From an uncultured Bartonella sp. (GTDB taxonomy: Bacteria; Pseudomonadota; Alphaproteobacteria; Rhizobiales; Rhizobiaceae): a stretch of DNA of 64,000 nucleotides. Positions 44,138-54,357 of the stretch are shown piece by piece. Below the pieces are notes generated by a model. That model was not told the origin of the DNA. It saw only the letters and a list, made by a program, of their open reading frames with translations, and searched no databases. The position numbers were made by a program, and so were the translations under genes. Numbering within the stretch: the first letter of the stretch is position 1; each line of letters starts with the position of its first letter. Location: assembly GCF_946479275.1 (NCBI RefSeq), contig NZ_CAMLFE010000001.1:1-64000 (forward strand), read 5' to 3'.

Positions 44138-45227
44138 GAATATTTCCCTTTCTGTCGGTCACTATGATTTCGACAGCAACCGGCGCATCCCTTAATGTTT
44201 CTTCAGCAATATGTTTTGCCTGAAGGGCAATAGGAGTGGCAATATCAATTCCTTCTTTTGTAGCGTTATCAAGCACTTCTTTTGCCGTGTTCGCATTTTC
44301 GATGAAGTTCTTGAAGGATTGGTTTAAGCCGGCATTCTTTGCAATAGTCCACAAAAATGTCTTGTCGACTTGGGAGCGGGAAGAATGAAGGTCCATTTCC
44401 CCTTGCGCGAGTTTTGTCAATTTTGCAAAACCGCCTGCAATTGTCAGTTTATCAATCGGGTGGTGACGTAAATATTTTAACACAGCACCGACAAAGTCCC
44501 CCATATCCAATATGGCATAATCGGGAAGATGGTAGATTGCCTGAGCCGCATCTTCCGAAGTCGCTCCGGTTGCACCAAGAACATGGCTTGCCCTTTCTGC
44601 ACGAGCGACATCAATACCGCTATGAATAGAATGGATCCATGCCGAGCATGAGAACGGGTGAACAATACCGGTTGTACCGAGAATGGAAATGCCGCCAAGA
44701 ATGCCAAGGCGCGGATTCCATGTTTTGAGCGCGATATTTTCACCATCCGGCACTGAAATTGTAATGACCAGATCTTGCGGAAAAGCATATTTGTCACAAA
44801 TTTCCTTGCAAACCTCGCTCATCATCCGGCGCGGGACGGGGTTGATGGCCGCTTCCCCGACATCAAGCGGTAAACCCGGTCTTGTAACAGTTCCAACACC
44901 TTTTCCTGCTTTGAATATAATTCCGCTGTTTGGAGAGGCTGGGGTGACAGTTGCAATAATGGTCGCCTTGTCAGTCACATCGGGATCATCACCTGCATCT
45001 TTGATAATTCCTGCTGTTGCCTGATTTTTTCCAAGACTTTTGAGAGATAGCGCAAATTGCGGCATTTGCCCTCTTGGTAATCTTATCTCGACAGGATCGG
45101 GAAAAGTACCGGTAATGAGAGCAGTAAGCGCTGCCTTGGTTGCAGCGGTTGCGCAGGCTCCTGTTGTCCAGCCCAAGCGAAGGGGACCTTCCGGTTTGCG
45201 TTTCAATGTGCTTTGCAGGTCTGCCAT
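44124..45227 (-). CDS. cbiD: Cobalt-precorrin-5B C1-methyltransferase
   Basis: LRLGWTTGACATAATKAALTALITG; IIKDAGDDPDVTDKATI; GKGVGTVTRPGLPLDVGEAAINPVPRRMM; GTTGIVHPFSCSAWIHSI; TIAGGFAKLTKLAQG. Confidence 0.95.
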   Translation of the reverse strand: MADLQSTLKRKPEGPLRLGWTTGACATAATKAALTALITGTFPDPVEIRLPRGQMPQFALSLKSLGKNQATAGIIKDAGDDPDVTDKATIIATVTPASPNSGIIFKAGKGVGTVTRPGLPLDVGEAAINPVPRRMMSEVCKEICDKYAFPQDLVITISVPDGENIALKTWNPRLGILGGISILGTTGIVHPFSCSAWIHSIHSGIDVARAERASHVLGATGATSEDAAQAIYHLPDYAILDMGDFVGAVLKYLRHHPIDKLTIAGGFAKLTKLAQGEMDLHSSRSQVDKTFLWTIAKNAGLNQSFKNFIENANTAKEVLDNATKEGIDIATPIALQAKHIAEETLRDAPVAVEIIVTDRKGNILARK

Positions 45228-45344
45228 TTTGACAATATTTCTTCAAAATTAAACGTTTACAGCGGTTGGAAACTGCACAATAGATAACACATATAATGCA
45301 TTGATTCTTGTTTTGTATAGATTTTACCATCAAAAGGACCCGAA

Positions 45345-46154
45345 ATGACGGCGGATTTGCCTTTCAAATTGCCACAGTTCATTGCCGGGCATGTGTGGTT
45401 GGTGGGCGCGGGACCAGGCGACCCCGGACTTCTTACACTCCATTGTGTTAATGCGCTCAAACAGGCAGACCATATCCTTTATGATGCGCTGGTCGATCAT
45501 TCGTGCCTCAAGCTTGCAAAACAAGGCGCAATTTTAGAATTTGCCGGTAAACGGGGTGGCAAACCCTCGCTTAAGCAGCAGGAAATCACCGACCGCATGA
45601 TTTGCCTTGCCAGAGAAGGTAAACGCGTTTTGCGTTTGAAAGGCGGCGATCCTTTTGTGTTCGGCCGCGGGGGTGAAGAGGCGCTCGCCTTGATAGAGGC
45701 GCATATTCCTTTTCGCGTCTTTCCCGGAATAACAGCAGGAATAGCAGGCCCTGCCTATGCAGGTATTCCGGTTACACATCGCTCCATCAATCACAGTGTA
45801 TTGTTTTTAACCGGTCATGATGCTGATGGAACGGTGCCAAAGTCTTTTGATTGGAAAGCAATTTCCCGCGCCGCACCGGTTCTTGTGTTTTATATGGCGA
45901 TGAAACACATTGATGAAATTGCCGATGACCTTATCAAAGGGGGGCGCAAGAGTGATGAGCCGGTCATGTTTATCACCCATGCGACCACCTCCAATCAGCG
46001 GATTTATAAAACCGAACTTGGCCATATAAAACAAACAATCAAAGAACATGACATCGAGCCACCAACAATTGTTGTCGTGGGTAAAGTTGTTTCTCTTTCC
46101 GATAAACTTGCTCCGAATATTGTTACAGATGAATTGGATAACAGATCATTATGA
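45345..46154 (+). CDS. cobA: Uroporphyrinogen-III C-methyltransferase
   Basis: GHVWLVGAGPGDPGLLTLHCVNALKQADHILYDALV; RVLRLKGGDPFVFGRGGEEALAL; VFPGITAGIAGPAYAGIPVTHRSINHSVLFLTGHD. Confidence 0.96.
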   Translation: MTADLPFKLPQFIAGHVWLVGAGPGDPGLLTLHCVNALKQADHILYDALVDHSCLKLAKQGAILEFAGKRGGKPSLKQQEITDRMICLAREGKRVLRLKGGDPFVFGRGGEEALALIEAHIPFRVFPGITAGIAGPAYAGIPVTHRSINHSVLFLTGHDADGTVPKSFDWKAISRAAPVLVFYMAMKHIDEIADDLIKGGRKSDEPVMFITHATTSNQRIYKTELGHIKQTIKEHDIEPPTIVVVGKVVSLSDKLAPNIVTDELDNRSL

Positions 46155-47449
46155 ATGGCTTTATGGTGAGCGCTGCCAATTCGGGAGCCGGTAAAACTGT
46201 TATCACTCTGGCATTGATGCGAGCCCTGAAAGAAATGGGATTAGACGTGGTCCCACGAAAAGCAGGGCCCGACTTTATAGATCCCGCATTTCATAAAGCG
46301 GCAACAGGCGAGGATAGTTATAATCTCGATTGTTGGGCAATGCGCGACGCGCTCATAAGAAATATCAATTTTACCGACAATTCGGAGCAGAAGTTTTTTG
46401 TTGTCGAAGGCATGATGGGGCTTTATGACGGCGCCATCAACGGTAGGGGCTCATCTGCCGAACTTGCCAGATTGTTGGATTTGCCGGTATTTTTTGTTGT
46501 TGATGTGACAAGCCAATCACATTCGGTAGCAGCACTTGTCAAAGGTTTTGCCGAGTTTATGCCGGGATTGCGCTTTGCCGGAATTATCCTGAATAAGATT
46601 GGAAGCCAAAGACACGAAGCTATGCTTCGCGCGGCCTTGCAACCGCTTGATATACCGGTGGTTGGCGCTGTTTACAGGAATAACGCGCTAACACTCCCCT
46701 CACGTCATTTGGGACTGGTTCAGGCTTCCGAAAGAACAGATCTTCATGCTTTTATCGCAAAAGCAGCAGAAATCATAAAGGAAAGCGTTGATCTTGAGGC
46801 GATGATCGCATTATCGACTTCAAATCGGGTGAAAGTTGCTAGTGCGACGATTGATTATATCCCGCCACTTGGACAGCGTATTGCAGTGAGCCGTGATGAT
46901 GGTTTCCGCTTTTCTTATCCACACCTGCTGGATGGCTGGAGAAAAGCCGGTGCCGAAATCACATTCTTTTCGCCTTTGGCGAACGAAGTGCCGGATAAAG
47001 AGTGTGATAGTGTTTATTTATGTGGTGGTTATCCGGAACTTTTTGCCGGAAAACTGGCGGCAGCAGAGACGTTCAAAAAAACCATGATTGATATGGCAAA
47101 AGCCGGAAAAACCATTTATGGCGAATGTGGTGGTTATATGACTTTGGGGGAAACATTGGAAGATAGTGAAGGGGTAAAACACCCGATGCTTGGTCTTTTG
47201 CCACTGAATACCAGCTTCAAACAGAAGAAACTGCATTTAGGCTATCGCCGTTTGGTTTCTGAAGGGGAGTTTTTGGGAAGAACAGGCTTTCGGGGGCACG
47301 AATTCCATTATGCCTCCATTGTAGATGAAAAAGTCGGAATACCGCTTTTTAAAGCCTATGATGCGCTCGACAATTCTTTAGGTACAAGGGGAATGAGAAT
47401 AAAAAATGTTGCCGGCTCTTTTATTCATTTGATAGATATTGAAGGTTGA
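46151..47449 (+). CDS. cobB: Cobyrinate a,c-diamide synthase
   Basis: GFMVSAANSGAGKTVITLALMRAL; KAGPDFIDPAFHKAATGEDSYNLDCWAM; VEGMMGLYDG; YLCGGYPELFAGKLA; YGECGGYMTLGETL. Confidence 0.95.
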   Translation: MNGFMVSAANSGAGKTVITLALMRALKEMGLDVVPRKAGPDFIDPAFHKAATGEDSYNLDCWAMRDALIRNINFTDNSEQKFFVVEGMMGLYDGAINGRGSSAELARLLDLPVFFVVDVTSQSHSVAALVKGFAEFMPGLRFAGIILNKIGSQRHEAMLRAALQPLDIPVVGAVYRNNALTLPSRHLGLVQASERTDLHAFIAKAAEIIKESVDLEAMIALSTSNRVKVASATIDYIPPLGQRIAVSRDDGFRFSYPHLLDGWRKAGAEITFFSPLANEVPDKECDSVYLCGGYPELFAGKLAAAETFKKTMIDMAKAGKTIYGECGGYMTLGETLEDSEGVKHPMLGLLPLNTSFKQKKLHLGYRRLVSEGEFLGRTGFRGHEFHYASIVDEKVGIPLFKAYDALDNSLGTRGMRIKNVAGSFIHLIDIEG

Positions 47450-47678
47450 AAAAAATCGGAAATTGTGGATGTAGTTAAAACTACAAGTATTTATTGCAAT
47501 TTCGCTAAAAGGTTAGCCATTCAGGTTTCTGTCGGAAGAGCAGGTAAGGCCAAAGACTTCAATACAAACTGCCGTGAACATATTGAAATTGGAAGATATT
47601 TTCTTGCACCAATGTGATGTGAAATGGCAAAACCGGTTAATTGAAAAACTACCGCATTCAGGGATTCGTCCGTTAATT

Positions 47679-48902
47679 ATGAAATATGAAATTGATAAGC
47701 TCAATGTTGCTTCTGCAGTTAACGCAAGAACACGCCGTATCAGCATACTTGCTCTTGCTGTCGGTGCCTTCGCAATTGGTACATCAGAATTTGTTTCAAT
47801 GGGGTTGCAACCGGAAATGGCCAAAAGTTCGGGTGTCGATATTCCAACTGCCGGCCAATATATTTCGGCCTATGCGATGGGCGTTGTCGTCGGTGCGCCG
47901 GTTCTGGCTGTAGCAACTGCAAAATTTCCGCGGAAATATGTTCTGATTGCTTTGATGTTGTTTTATGCCTTTGCCAATATTGCGAGTGCCTGTGTGACAA
48001 GCTTTCACGCGCTGGTCGGCTTGCGGTTTATGAGCGGTTTGCCCCACGGTATTTATTTTGGTGTTGCCTCTATTGCAGCTTCTTCCATGGTAGAGATGAG
48101 AAATCGCCCCAAGGCGATCGGGGCGGTGATGCTGGGGCTTACAATTGCGACAGTAGTCGGCGCACCATTTGCAACCTGGCTTGGTCAGCAACTTGGTTGG
48201 CAAATGGCTTTTGTGCTGGTCGGCGGCATTGGTGCTCTTTGTGCAGTTTTGGTATTTTTGTTTCTGCCCAGTTTGCCGACAGCATTGGGCACAAGTCCCT
48301 TGACCGAGCTAGGCGCATTAAAAGAAAAGCAGGTCTGGTTCATGCTGGCAATGGTAGCCATTGGCACAGCAGGTCTCTTTACTGTGTTCAGTTACATCAA
48401 ATCGACATTGACTGTCGTTTCCGGTGTTTCAATTGCCTGGGTACCGTTTATCATGCCGCTTATTGGTCTCGGTATGGTAACCGGCAATATCTTCGGGCCA
48501 AAGATAGCGGTAAAAATCGGTCCTATGAAGATGATATTTTGTGCAATGCTGTGGAGCACAATTACATTCTTTCTGTTTTATTTCCTTTGCCATTCCGGCA
48601 TTACGGCTGCTATCGGCTGTTTTCTCATCGGTACATCTTTTGCCAGCATGCCATCAGTTCAAGCACGTGTGATGGATGTCGCAGCCAATGCCCAGACACT
48701 TGCAGGAGCACTCATGCAATCGGCCTATAATGTTGCCAATGCTTTGGGTGCTGAATCGGGTGCAGAAATTTTGCGGCTCGGTTTCGGTTATCAGGATACG
48801 GCGATTTTGGGCGGATGTCTTACATTTTGTGGCGTGTTGATCTTCGCAGCATCCTGGTACGTCGATAAGCGGGATCAGGCCAAAGCATCAAAACAGGTGT
48901 GA
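47679..48902 (+). CDS. MFS transporter (DHA1-type)
   Basis: ISILALAVGAFAIGTSEFVSMGLQPEMAKSSGVDIPTAGQYISAYAMGVVVGAPVLAV; multi-TM. ORF track opens at 47574; ATG 47679 more likely. Confidence 0.9.
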   Translation: MKYEIDKLNVASAVNARTRRISILALAVGAFAIGTSEFVSMGLQPEMAKSSGVDIPTAGQYISAYAMGVVVGAPVLAVATAKFPRKYVLIALMLFYAFANIASACVTSFHALVGLRFMSGLPHGIYFGVASIAASSMVEMRNRPKAIGAVMLGLTIATVVGAPFATWLGQQLGWQMAFVLVGGIGALCAVLVFLFLPSLPTALGTSPLTELGALKEKQVWFMLAMVAIGTAGLFTVFSYIKSTLTVVSGVSIAWVPFIMPLIGLGMVTGNIFGPKIAVKIGPMKMIFCAMLWSTITFFLFYFLCHSGITAAIGCFLIGTSFASMPSVQARVMDVAANAQTLAGALMQSAYNVANALGAESGAEILRLGFGYQDTAILGGCLTFCGVLIFAASWYVDKRDQAKASKQV

Positions 48903-49885
48903 CACCGGTGGAGCGTCTTTGTTTTACTCTCTTACTGGCGCTCCTGATTGATCGGTCAATCGGCGACCCCGACTGGATATGGCGCAAGGTTCCCCATCCG
49001 GTAGCAATATTCGGGGCAGGGATAAAGTGGTTTGAAAAGCGCTTTAACAGAAAGTCGATGTCGTCCCGCCGCCGGAAATGGTATGGCCTCAGTGCGCTTC
49101 TTATCTTGTTGTTGGCAACCTTTATTATTGGCTTTTTTATTCATATGCTCTTGCTCCAACTGGGGCTTGCTGGAATAATCATTGAAGCGCTGGTTGCGTC
49201 CATATTATTAGCGCAAAAAAGCCTTGTCGATCACGTTGGTAAAGTGGAAAAAGCATTCAAACAAGGTTCGCTTGTCGAAGCGAGAGGCGCTGTTTCACTC
49301 ATTGTCGGGCGGGAAACAAAAAACCTTGATGAAAGTGCGGTTTGTCGTGCAGCTATTGAAAGCCTTGCCGAAAATAGCTCTGATGGCGTTGTAGCACCGG
49401 TGTTCTGGTATCTTATCCTCGGTCTTCCCGGCCTTTTTTGTTATAAATTGGTGAACACGGCCGACTCGATGATTGGCTATAAAAACGAACGTTTCAAGGA
49501 TTTCGGCTGGGCTTCGGCACGGCTTGACGATGTTGTCAATTTTATACCGGCAAGATTGACAGCGTTCATCGTTATCCTGACATGCAGACTTTTTATCAAT
49601 CGGAATGCTGCCGAAAAGGCCCTTGAAGTGGTGAAAAAAGATGCACGTCACCATCATTCACCCAATGCTGGTTTTCCCGAATGTGCCTTTGCAGGCGCGC
49701 TCGATGTCAAGCTTTTAGGTCCGAGGATTTATTCAGGGGAAGCAGTTGACGAACCTTTCCAGAATGGCAGCGGGAAAATGGCCGGTCCCGACGATATTGA
49801 CCGTGCCATCCGGCTCTTCAATCGGTCAATGGATGTGCTATTTTTAGTCATTCTGCTGCTGTTTTTGATCGCTTTGTTTATCTGA
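48899..49885 (+). CDS. cobD: Adenosylcobinamide-phosphate synthase (CbiB/CobD)
   Basis: LLLALLIDRSIGDPDWIWRKVPHPVAIFGAGIKWFEKRFN; ESLAENSSDGVVAPVFWYLILGLPGLFCYKLVNTADSMIGYKNERFKDFGWASARLDDVVNFIPARLTA. Confidence 0.94.
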   Translation: MTPVERLCFTLLLALLIDRSIGDPDWIWRKVPHPVAIFGAGIKWFEKRFNRKSMSSRRRKWYGLSALLILLLATFIIGFFIHMLLLQLGLAGIIIEALVASILLAQKSLVDHVGKVEKAFKQGSLVEARGAVSLIVGRETKNLDESAVCRAAIESLAENSSDGVVAPVFWYLILGLPGLFCYKLVNTADSMIGYKNERFKDFGWASARLDDVVNFIPARLTAFIVILTCRLFINRNAAEKALEVVKKDARHHHSPNAGFPECAFAGALDVKLLGPRIYSGEAVDEPFQNGSGKMAGPDDIDRAIRLFNRSMDVLFLVILLLFLIALFI

Positions 49886-51307
49886 ATCTTTTCCATCCGG
49901 ACGGTTGAGCATATCGCGCGAAATAACGAAGGCAAGCGGCACACCAGCTACTAATATGATAATCAGAAAAATAAACAACATTTTTGCAGCCGCGATCATA
50001 CCACTCACACCACCCGGATCGAATAATCCCGCAAGATTGGTAATGCTTCCGGCAAGTGCGGCACTTAACGCTGTTGAAAACAATTGGATTGTTGTGAGGG
50101 ATGCACTGGCACGTGTCGCGTCTTTGTCAGAGGCGCATTGTAACACACGGGTGAGCAAATGCGGCCATGATGTTCCGGCCCCGACACCGATCAGGAAAAG
50201 CGCGATACAAATCGAAATCAGAAATCCTGATGACTGCATTTCGGAGGGGATGAAATAAAACAACGTCGCCATTCCGAGCATATCGATCACAGGCGCGAGA
50301 ATGATGATTTTGCGCACAATTTTCGGAGAGGCTCCGGCACTTGGCAATGAACCGCAGGTCCAGCCGATGCTCATAAGTGCGGCAATATAGCCTGCAACAA
50401 GTGGCCCTCTCCCGTGAAGCTCCTGAAGAAACAGGGGAAGATAAAGCTCCGCACCGTTCACGGCGACCGAAATAATAACCATCAGGCCGTAAAGCGGCAG
50501 AAATATCGACTGAATCGAAAATGAACCGTCGGGAAGCATTTTATTTTCCGATCGTTTGTCGATAATCCCAAGAACCAAAAGCAGGATAGCACCGACAATA
50601 ATACCGGTAATTTTGATATTGTTGTCGCTCACCGCACTGCTTGCCGAAATGACAAGAACCATAACGGTCAAAACGGCAAGTTGCGTTACAGGAAGCCGTT
50701 CCGAAGCATTCTGAAGTTTTGCCGAGGTAGGTAAAACTTTAAGTGCAATGACGGAAAATAATAGTGCCAGAATACCAACTGTCCAGAATGAAGCACGCCA
50801 AGTGCTATATTCGGCGAAAATGCCGCCAATGGCGGGGCCGAGTAATGTCGAAATTCCCCACATGCCGGAAATGAGCCCCATAGCTCGTGGCCATAATACG
50901 GGGGCAAATACAATTCTCACCATAGAATAGGAAAGTGACAGCAAAAAGCCGCCACCGAAACCTTGAATAAGCCGACCGAACAGGAATGTCGCCATCGTCG
51001 GGGCAACACTACAGATAAGGGTTCCCGCAGCAAACAAAAGTGCAGAAAGGACATAAGCTGTTTTGGGGCCGAAACGGGCCAACAATTTTGCTGCAAGCGA
51101 TGCACCGATGAGCGATGCTGTCACAAAAATTGTTGCTGCCCAGGAATAATATTGTTCACCGTGAATATCGGCAACAAGGGAGGGCAAGATAGTGACAACG
51201 ATATAAACATTGACCGCATGCAGAGCAACCCCGCCTGCAAGTGTTATCGAGCGGACACCATTTCTACCTGAAAGAAGTGTTGACCAGCCTTGTTCATTCA
51301 TTGTCAT
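49844..51307 (-). CDS. MFS transporter (EmrB/QacA-like, DHA2)
   Basis: 487 aa, many TM segments; LARFGPKTAYVLSALLFAAGTLICSVAPTMATFLFGRLIQGFGGGFLLSLSYSMVRIVF. Confidence 0.9.
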   Translation of the reverse strand: MTMNEQGWSTLLSGRNGVRSITLAGGVALHAVNVYIVVTILPSLVADIHGEQYYSWAATIFVTASLIGASLAAKLLARFGPKTAYVLSALLFAAGTLICSVAPTMATFLFGRLIQGFGGGFLLSLSYSMVRIVFAPVLWPRAMGLISGMWGISTLLGPAIGGIFAEYSTWRASFWTVGILALLFSVIALKVLPTSAKLQNASERLPVTQLAVLTVMVLVISASSAVSDNNIKITGIIVGAILLLVLGIIDKRSENKMLPDGSFSIQSIFLPLYGLMVIISVAVNGAELYLPLFLQELHGRGPLVAGYIAALMSIGWTCGSLPSAGASPKIVRKIIILAPVIDMLGMATLFYFIPSEMQSSGFLISICIALFLIGVGAGTSWPHLLTRVLQCASDKDATRASASLTTIQLFSTALSAALAGSITNLAGLFDPGGVSGMIAAAKMLFIFLIIILVAGVPLAFVISRDMLNRPDGKDSDKQSDQKQQQND

Positions 51308-51410
51308 CCCTATATTTTTTTAGAATCAGTGTCGGTCTTTTAAATAACCTCATAAGACCATGGAGCCAAGAAACGAAACTTTGATCGGCTATTTTTGTTC
51401 CTGCCAAAAC

Positions 51411-51446
51411 AAAAAGCCCCGTGTTAAAACGGGGCTTTTTGCTTTT
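51411..51446. terminator. Terminator downstream of icd (minus strand), symmetric
   Basis: aaaaagccccgtgttaaaacggggctttttgctttt. Confidence 0.85.
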
Positions 51447-51460
51447 CAAACTTGAAATGT

Positions 51461-52672
51461 TCAAGCAAGTGCTTTGGCAAGATTTTCTGCAATCTTGTCA
51501 AGGAAACCTGTTGTTGATAGCCATTTCTGGTTCGGTCCGATGAGCAGAGCAAGATCCTTGGTCATAAAACCGGATTCAACTGTATCGACACATACTTTTT
51601 CAAGTGTATCGGCAAAATGTTTCAATTGGTCATTGTTGTCGAGCTTTGCACGGTGTGCCAAACCGCGTGTCCAGGCGAAAATCGAAGCAATCGAGTTGGT
51701 TGATGTTTCTTCGCCGCGCTGGTATTGGCGATAGTGGCGGGTTACTGTGCCATGTGCTGCCTCGGCTTCGACCGTTTTGCCATCCGGTGTCATGAGAACG
51801 GAAGTCATGAGACCCAAAGAGCCGAACCCCTGAGCCACTGTATCGGATTGGACATCACCATCATAATTCTTACATGCCCAAACATATCCACCGGACCATT
51901 TTAATGACGAGGCAACCATATCATCAATCAGACGATGCTCGTAGGTGAGATGGTATTTATCGAATTCGGACTTGAATTCCTTATCGAAAATTTCCTGAAA
52001 GATATCTTTGAAACGGCCATCATAGGCCTTCAAAATGGTATTCTTTGTGGAAAGATAAACCGGAACTTTGCGCTGCAAGCCATAGTTAAATGATGCACGG
52101 GCAAAATCGCGGATTGATGCATCAAGGTTATACATGGCCAATGCAACACCGGCACCGGGTGCATCATAAACATCATGCTCGATAACTGTTCCGTCGTCAC
52201 CGACAAATTTGATTGTCAGCTTACCTTTGCCGGGAAATTTGAAATCTGTTGCTTTATACTGGTCACCAAAAGCATGGCGGCCGATAATAATCGGTTTTGT
52301 CCAGTGCGGAACAAGCCGCGGAACATTTTTACAAATAATAGGCTCACGGAAGATAACGCCGCCAAGAATGTTGCGGATTGTGCCATTCGGCGACTTCCAC
52401 ATTTTTTTCAGATTGAATTCTTTAACGCGTGCCTCATCCGGCGTGATTGTCGCGCATTTAACGCCAACACCATATTTTTTGATAGCATTTGCGGCGTCTG
52501 TTGTTACCTGATCGTTGGTCGCATCGCGATTCTCTATCGAAAGATCGTAATATTTCAAATCAACATCGAGATAGGGATGGATCAATTTTTCCTTGATATA
52601 TTGCCAAATAATACGTGTCATCTCATCGCCGTCGAGTTCGACGACGGGATTTGCGACCTTGATCTTTGCCAT
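51461..52672 (-). CDS. icd: NADP-dependent isocitrate dehydrogenase
   Basis: [97 protein letters not shown]. Confidence 0.96.
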   Translation of the reverse strand: MAKIKVANPVVELDGDEMTRIIWQYIKEKLIHPYLDVDLKYYDLSIENRDATNDQVTTDAANAIKKYGVGVKCATITPDEARVKEFNLKKMWKSPNGTIRNILGGVIFREPIICKNVPRLVPHWTKPIIIGRHAFGDQYKATDFKFPGKGKLTIKFVGDDGTVIEHDVYDAPGAGVALAMYNLDASIRDFARASFNYGLQRKVPVYLSTKNTILKAYDGRFKDIFQEIFDKEFKSEFDKYHLTYEHRLIDDMVASSLKWSGGYVWACKNYDGDVQSDTVAQGFGSLGLMTSVLMTPDGKTVEAEAAHGTVTRHYRQYQRGEETSTNSIASIFAWTRGLAHRAKLDNNDQLKHFADTLEKVCVDTVESGFMTKDLALLIGPNQKWLSTTGFLDKIAENLAKALA

Positions 52673-52752
52673 TAGATATTCCTCTTCCGTAGTTTTAATA
52701 TTTTCGCCGTTATAACATTGGCAGCCGTAAGCTGGAAAGCCCTAAACCGTGA

Positions 52753-53103
52753 TTATAACGGACCTTTGAAGACGAAGTAGGCTCCGCTGACGATAAGAGC
52801 AAAGCCGACAAAATGATTAACAGTGAGTTTTTCACCAAGATAAAGAAACGAAAAACCGGAAAATATGAGAAGCGTAATCACTTCCTGAATCGTTTTGAGC
52901 TGGGCCGCACTATACACGGTGTGTCCCAAGCGGTTTGCGGGAACAGCGAGGCAATATTCAAAAAATGCAATTCCCCAACTTACGATAATGACCATTATTA
53001 ATGGCTTGTTGGTGAATTTCAGATGCCCATACCAGGCAAAGGTCATGAAAATGTTTGATAACAACAACAAGCCGATTGGCGCGACATAGGGTAGGATCTG
53101 CAT
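52753..53103 (-). CDS. DUF486/DMT-like small membrane protein
   Basis: 116 aa; NIFMTFAWYGHLKF, VSWGIAFFEYCLAVPANRLGHTVYSAAQLKTIQEVITL. Confidence 0.88.
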   Translation of the reverse strand: MQILPYVAPIGLLLLSNIFMTFAWYGHLKFTNKPLIMVIIVSWGIAFFEYCLAVPANRLGHTVYSAAQLKTIQEVITLLIFSGFSFLYLGEKLTVNHFVGFALIVSGAYFVFKGPL

Positions 53104-53122
53104 TTTGATAAACCGGCGAATT

Positions 53123-53773
53123 TTATAAAGCGCGATCGTAATAAAGTTGGATGCCTGTCAGAGCAGAAATATGTTTGACATAATCCTCAATGATTTGCGG
53201 CATTTTGATATCTTTCACAATCGTGAGGTTACGCAGTGTTGGAAATATCATCACATCATCCCAGCTTAGACGCTGATTTTTATTATCGGGATGAAATGGC
53301 AAAGTTGCCAGTTTGTCTTCTACCTTCTTTTTATGATCGGCAGTTTCACTCATTGCCTGGTCGAATGATTTCCCAAGTGATTTTTCTTTTTTTGCCCGAA
53401 AATAATCAATGGCTGATTTCGTAGCAAATTCGGGAAGCGATGCTCTTACATTTCGCGGATAAAGCAGTTCATTAATGTCGGCCGATATCGTCGAAAGCTC
53501 GTCGGTTACAACTTTCTGATGGTCACTTGCTGGTGATATAACTCGATTTTTTTGACCGATTTCATCGAATTTATGGGCAATATCAAGGCTTTCAACCATT
53601 GCAGTACCATCGTCAAATTCCAAAATCGGCACCTGTTTTTTATGGACGAGACGCATACATGTGTCGGAATCATCGTTAAGCAAAACAATATATTCAACAG
53701 GAACGCGTTTATATCCGGCTACCATTTTTGCGCGGGTACAAAACGGGCAATGGTCGTAATAGTAAAGTTTCAT
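53123..53773 (-). CDS. grxB: Glutaredoxin-2 family protein (GrxB)
   Basis: MKLYYYDHCPFCTRAKMVAGYKRVPVEYIVLLNDD (CPFC active site), C-terminal Grx2 helical domain. Start ATG 53773; ORF track opens at 53896. Confidence 0.9.
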   Translation of the reverse strand: MKLYYYDHCPFCTRAKMVAGYKRVPVEYIVLLNDDSDTCMRLVHKKQVPILEFDDGTAMVESLDIAHKFDEIGQKNRVISPASDHQKVVTDELSTISADINELLYPRNVRASLPEFATKSAIDYFRAKKEKSLGKSFDQAMSETADHKKKVEDKLATLPFHPDNKNQRLSWDDVMIFPTLRNLTIVKDIKMPQIIEDYVKHISALTGIQLYYDRAL

Positions 53774-54357
53774 CGAAAATTTCCTCGCACTGTTGAGAGT
53801 CTGCCTGGTATTAGTGGCAGCAGCATCAAGACTTTCTTCCACTCTAGACCAAAACAATCGATCGGGAAAGCAAAGTAAAATTGAAGACAGCATCATCTGA
53901 GTGCACTTACCGGAACTGCCGATTAATTCGTAACATAACAGAGCCGGAGCAATGAAACTATCATCTCAATCATTATCTGTTGGTAAAGCGGATGCCAGTT
54001 GTTATACGTTCGATTAACGGCCACATATAGAAAAGGTCGATTATTGACAGCATGTGTTAAAAGCAAAGCTTGGCAAAACGGATAATGTACATTCGGTTGT
54101 CAATGCTATTATTTGATTAACATCTATTTTTGAGCAGTTCGTTATCGCTGAAAACCGATGCAATTATAGATTAAGGCTGGTCATTTGCAATTATTTCTAT
54201 AAAATTTCCGGAAAATCATCAATTTTCCATTCAACGTGACTATTAACCCGAAATATTATGCTTGATTGCGCCCACATTATTTGCATCCGGCCGCTAACTG
54301 AACTATATTGTTTATAGAGACTAGTGCCGAAAGTCCGGCATTATATCGGAGGCGAAA

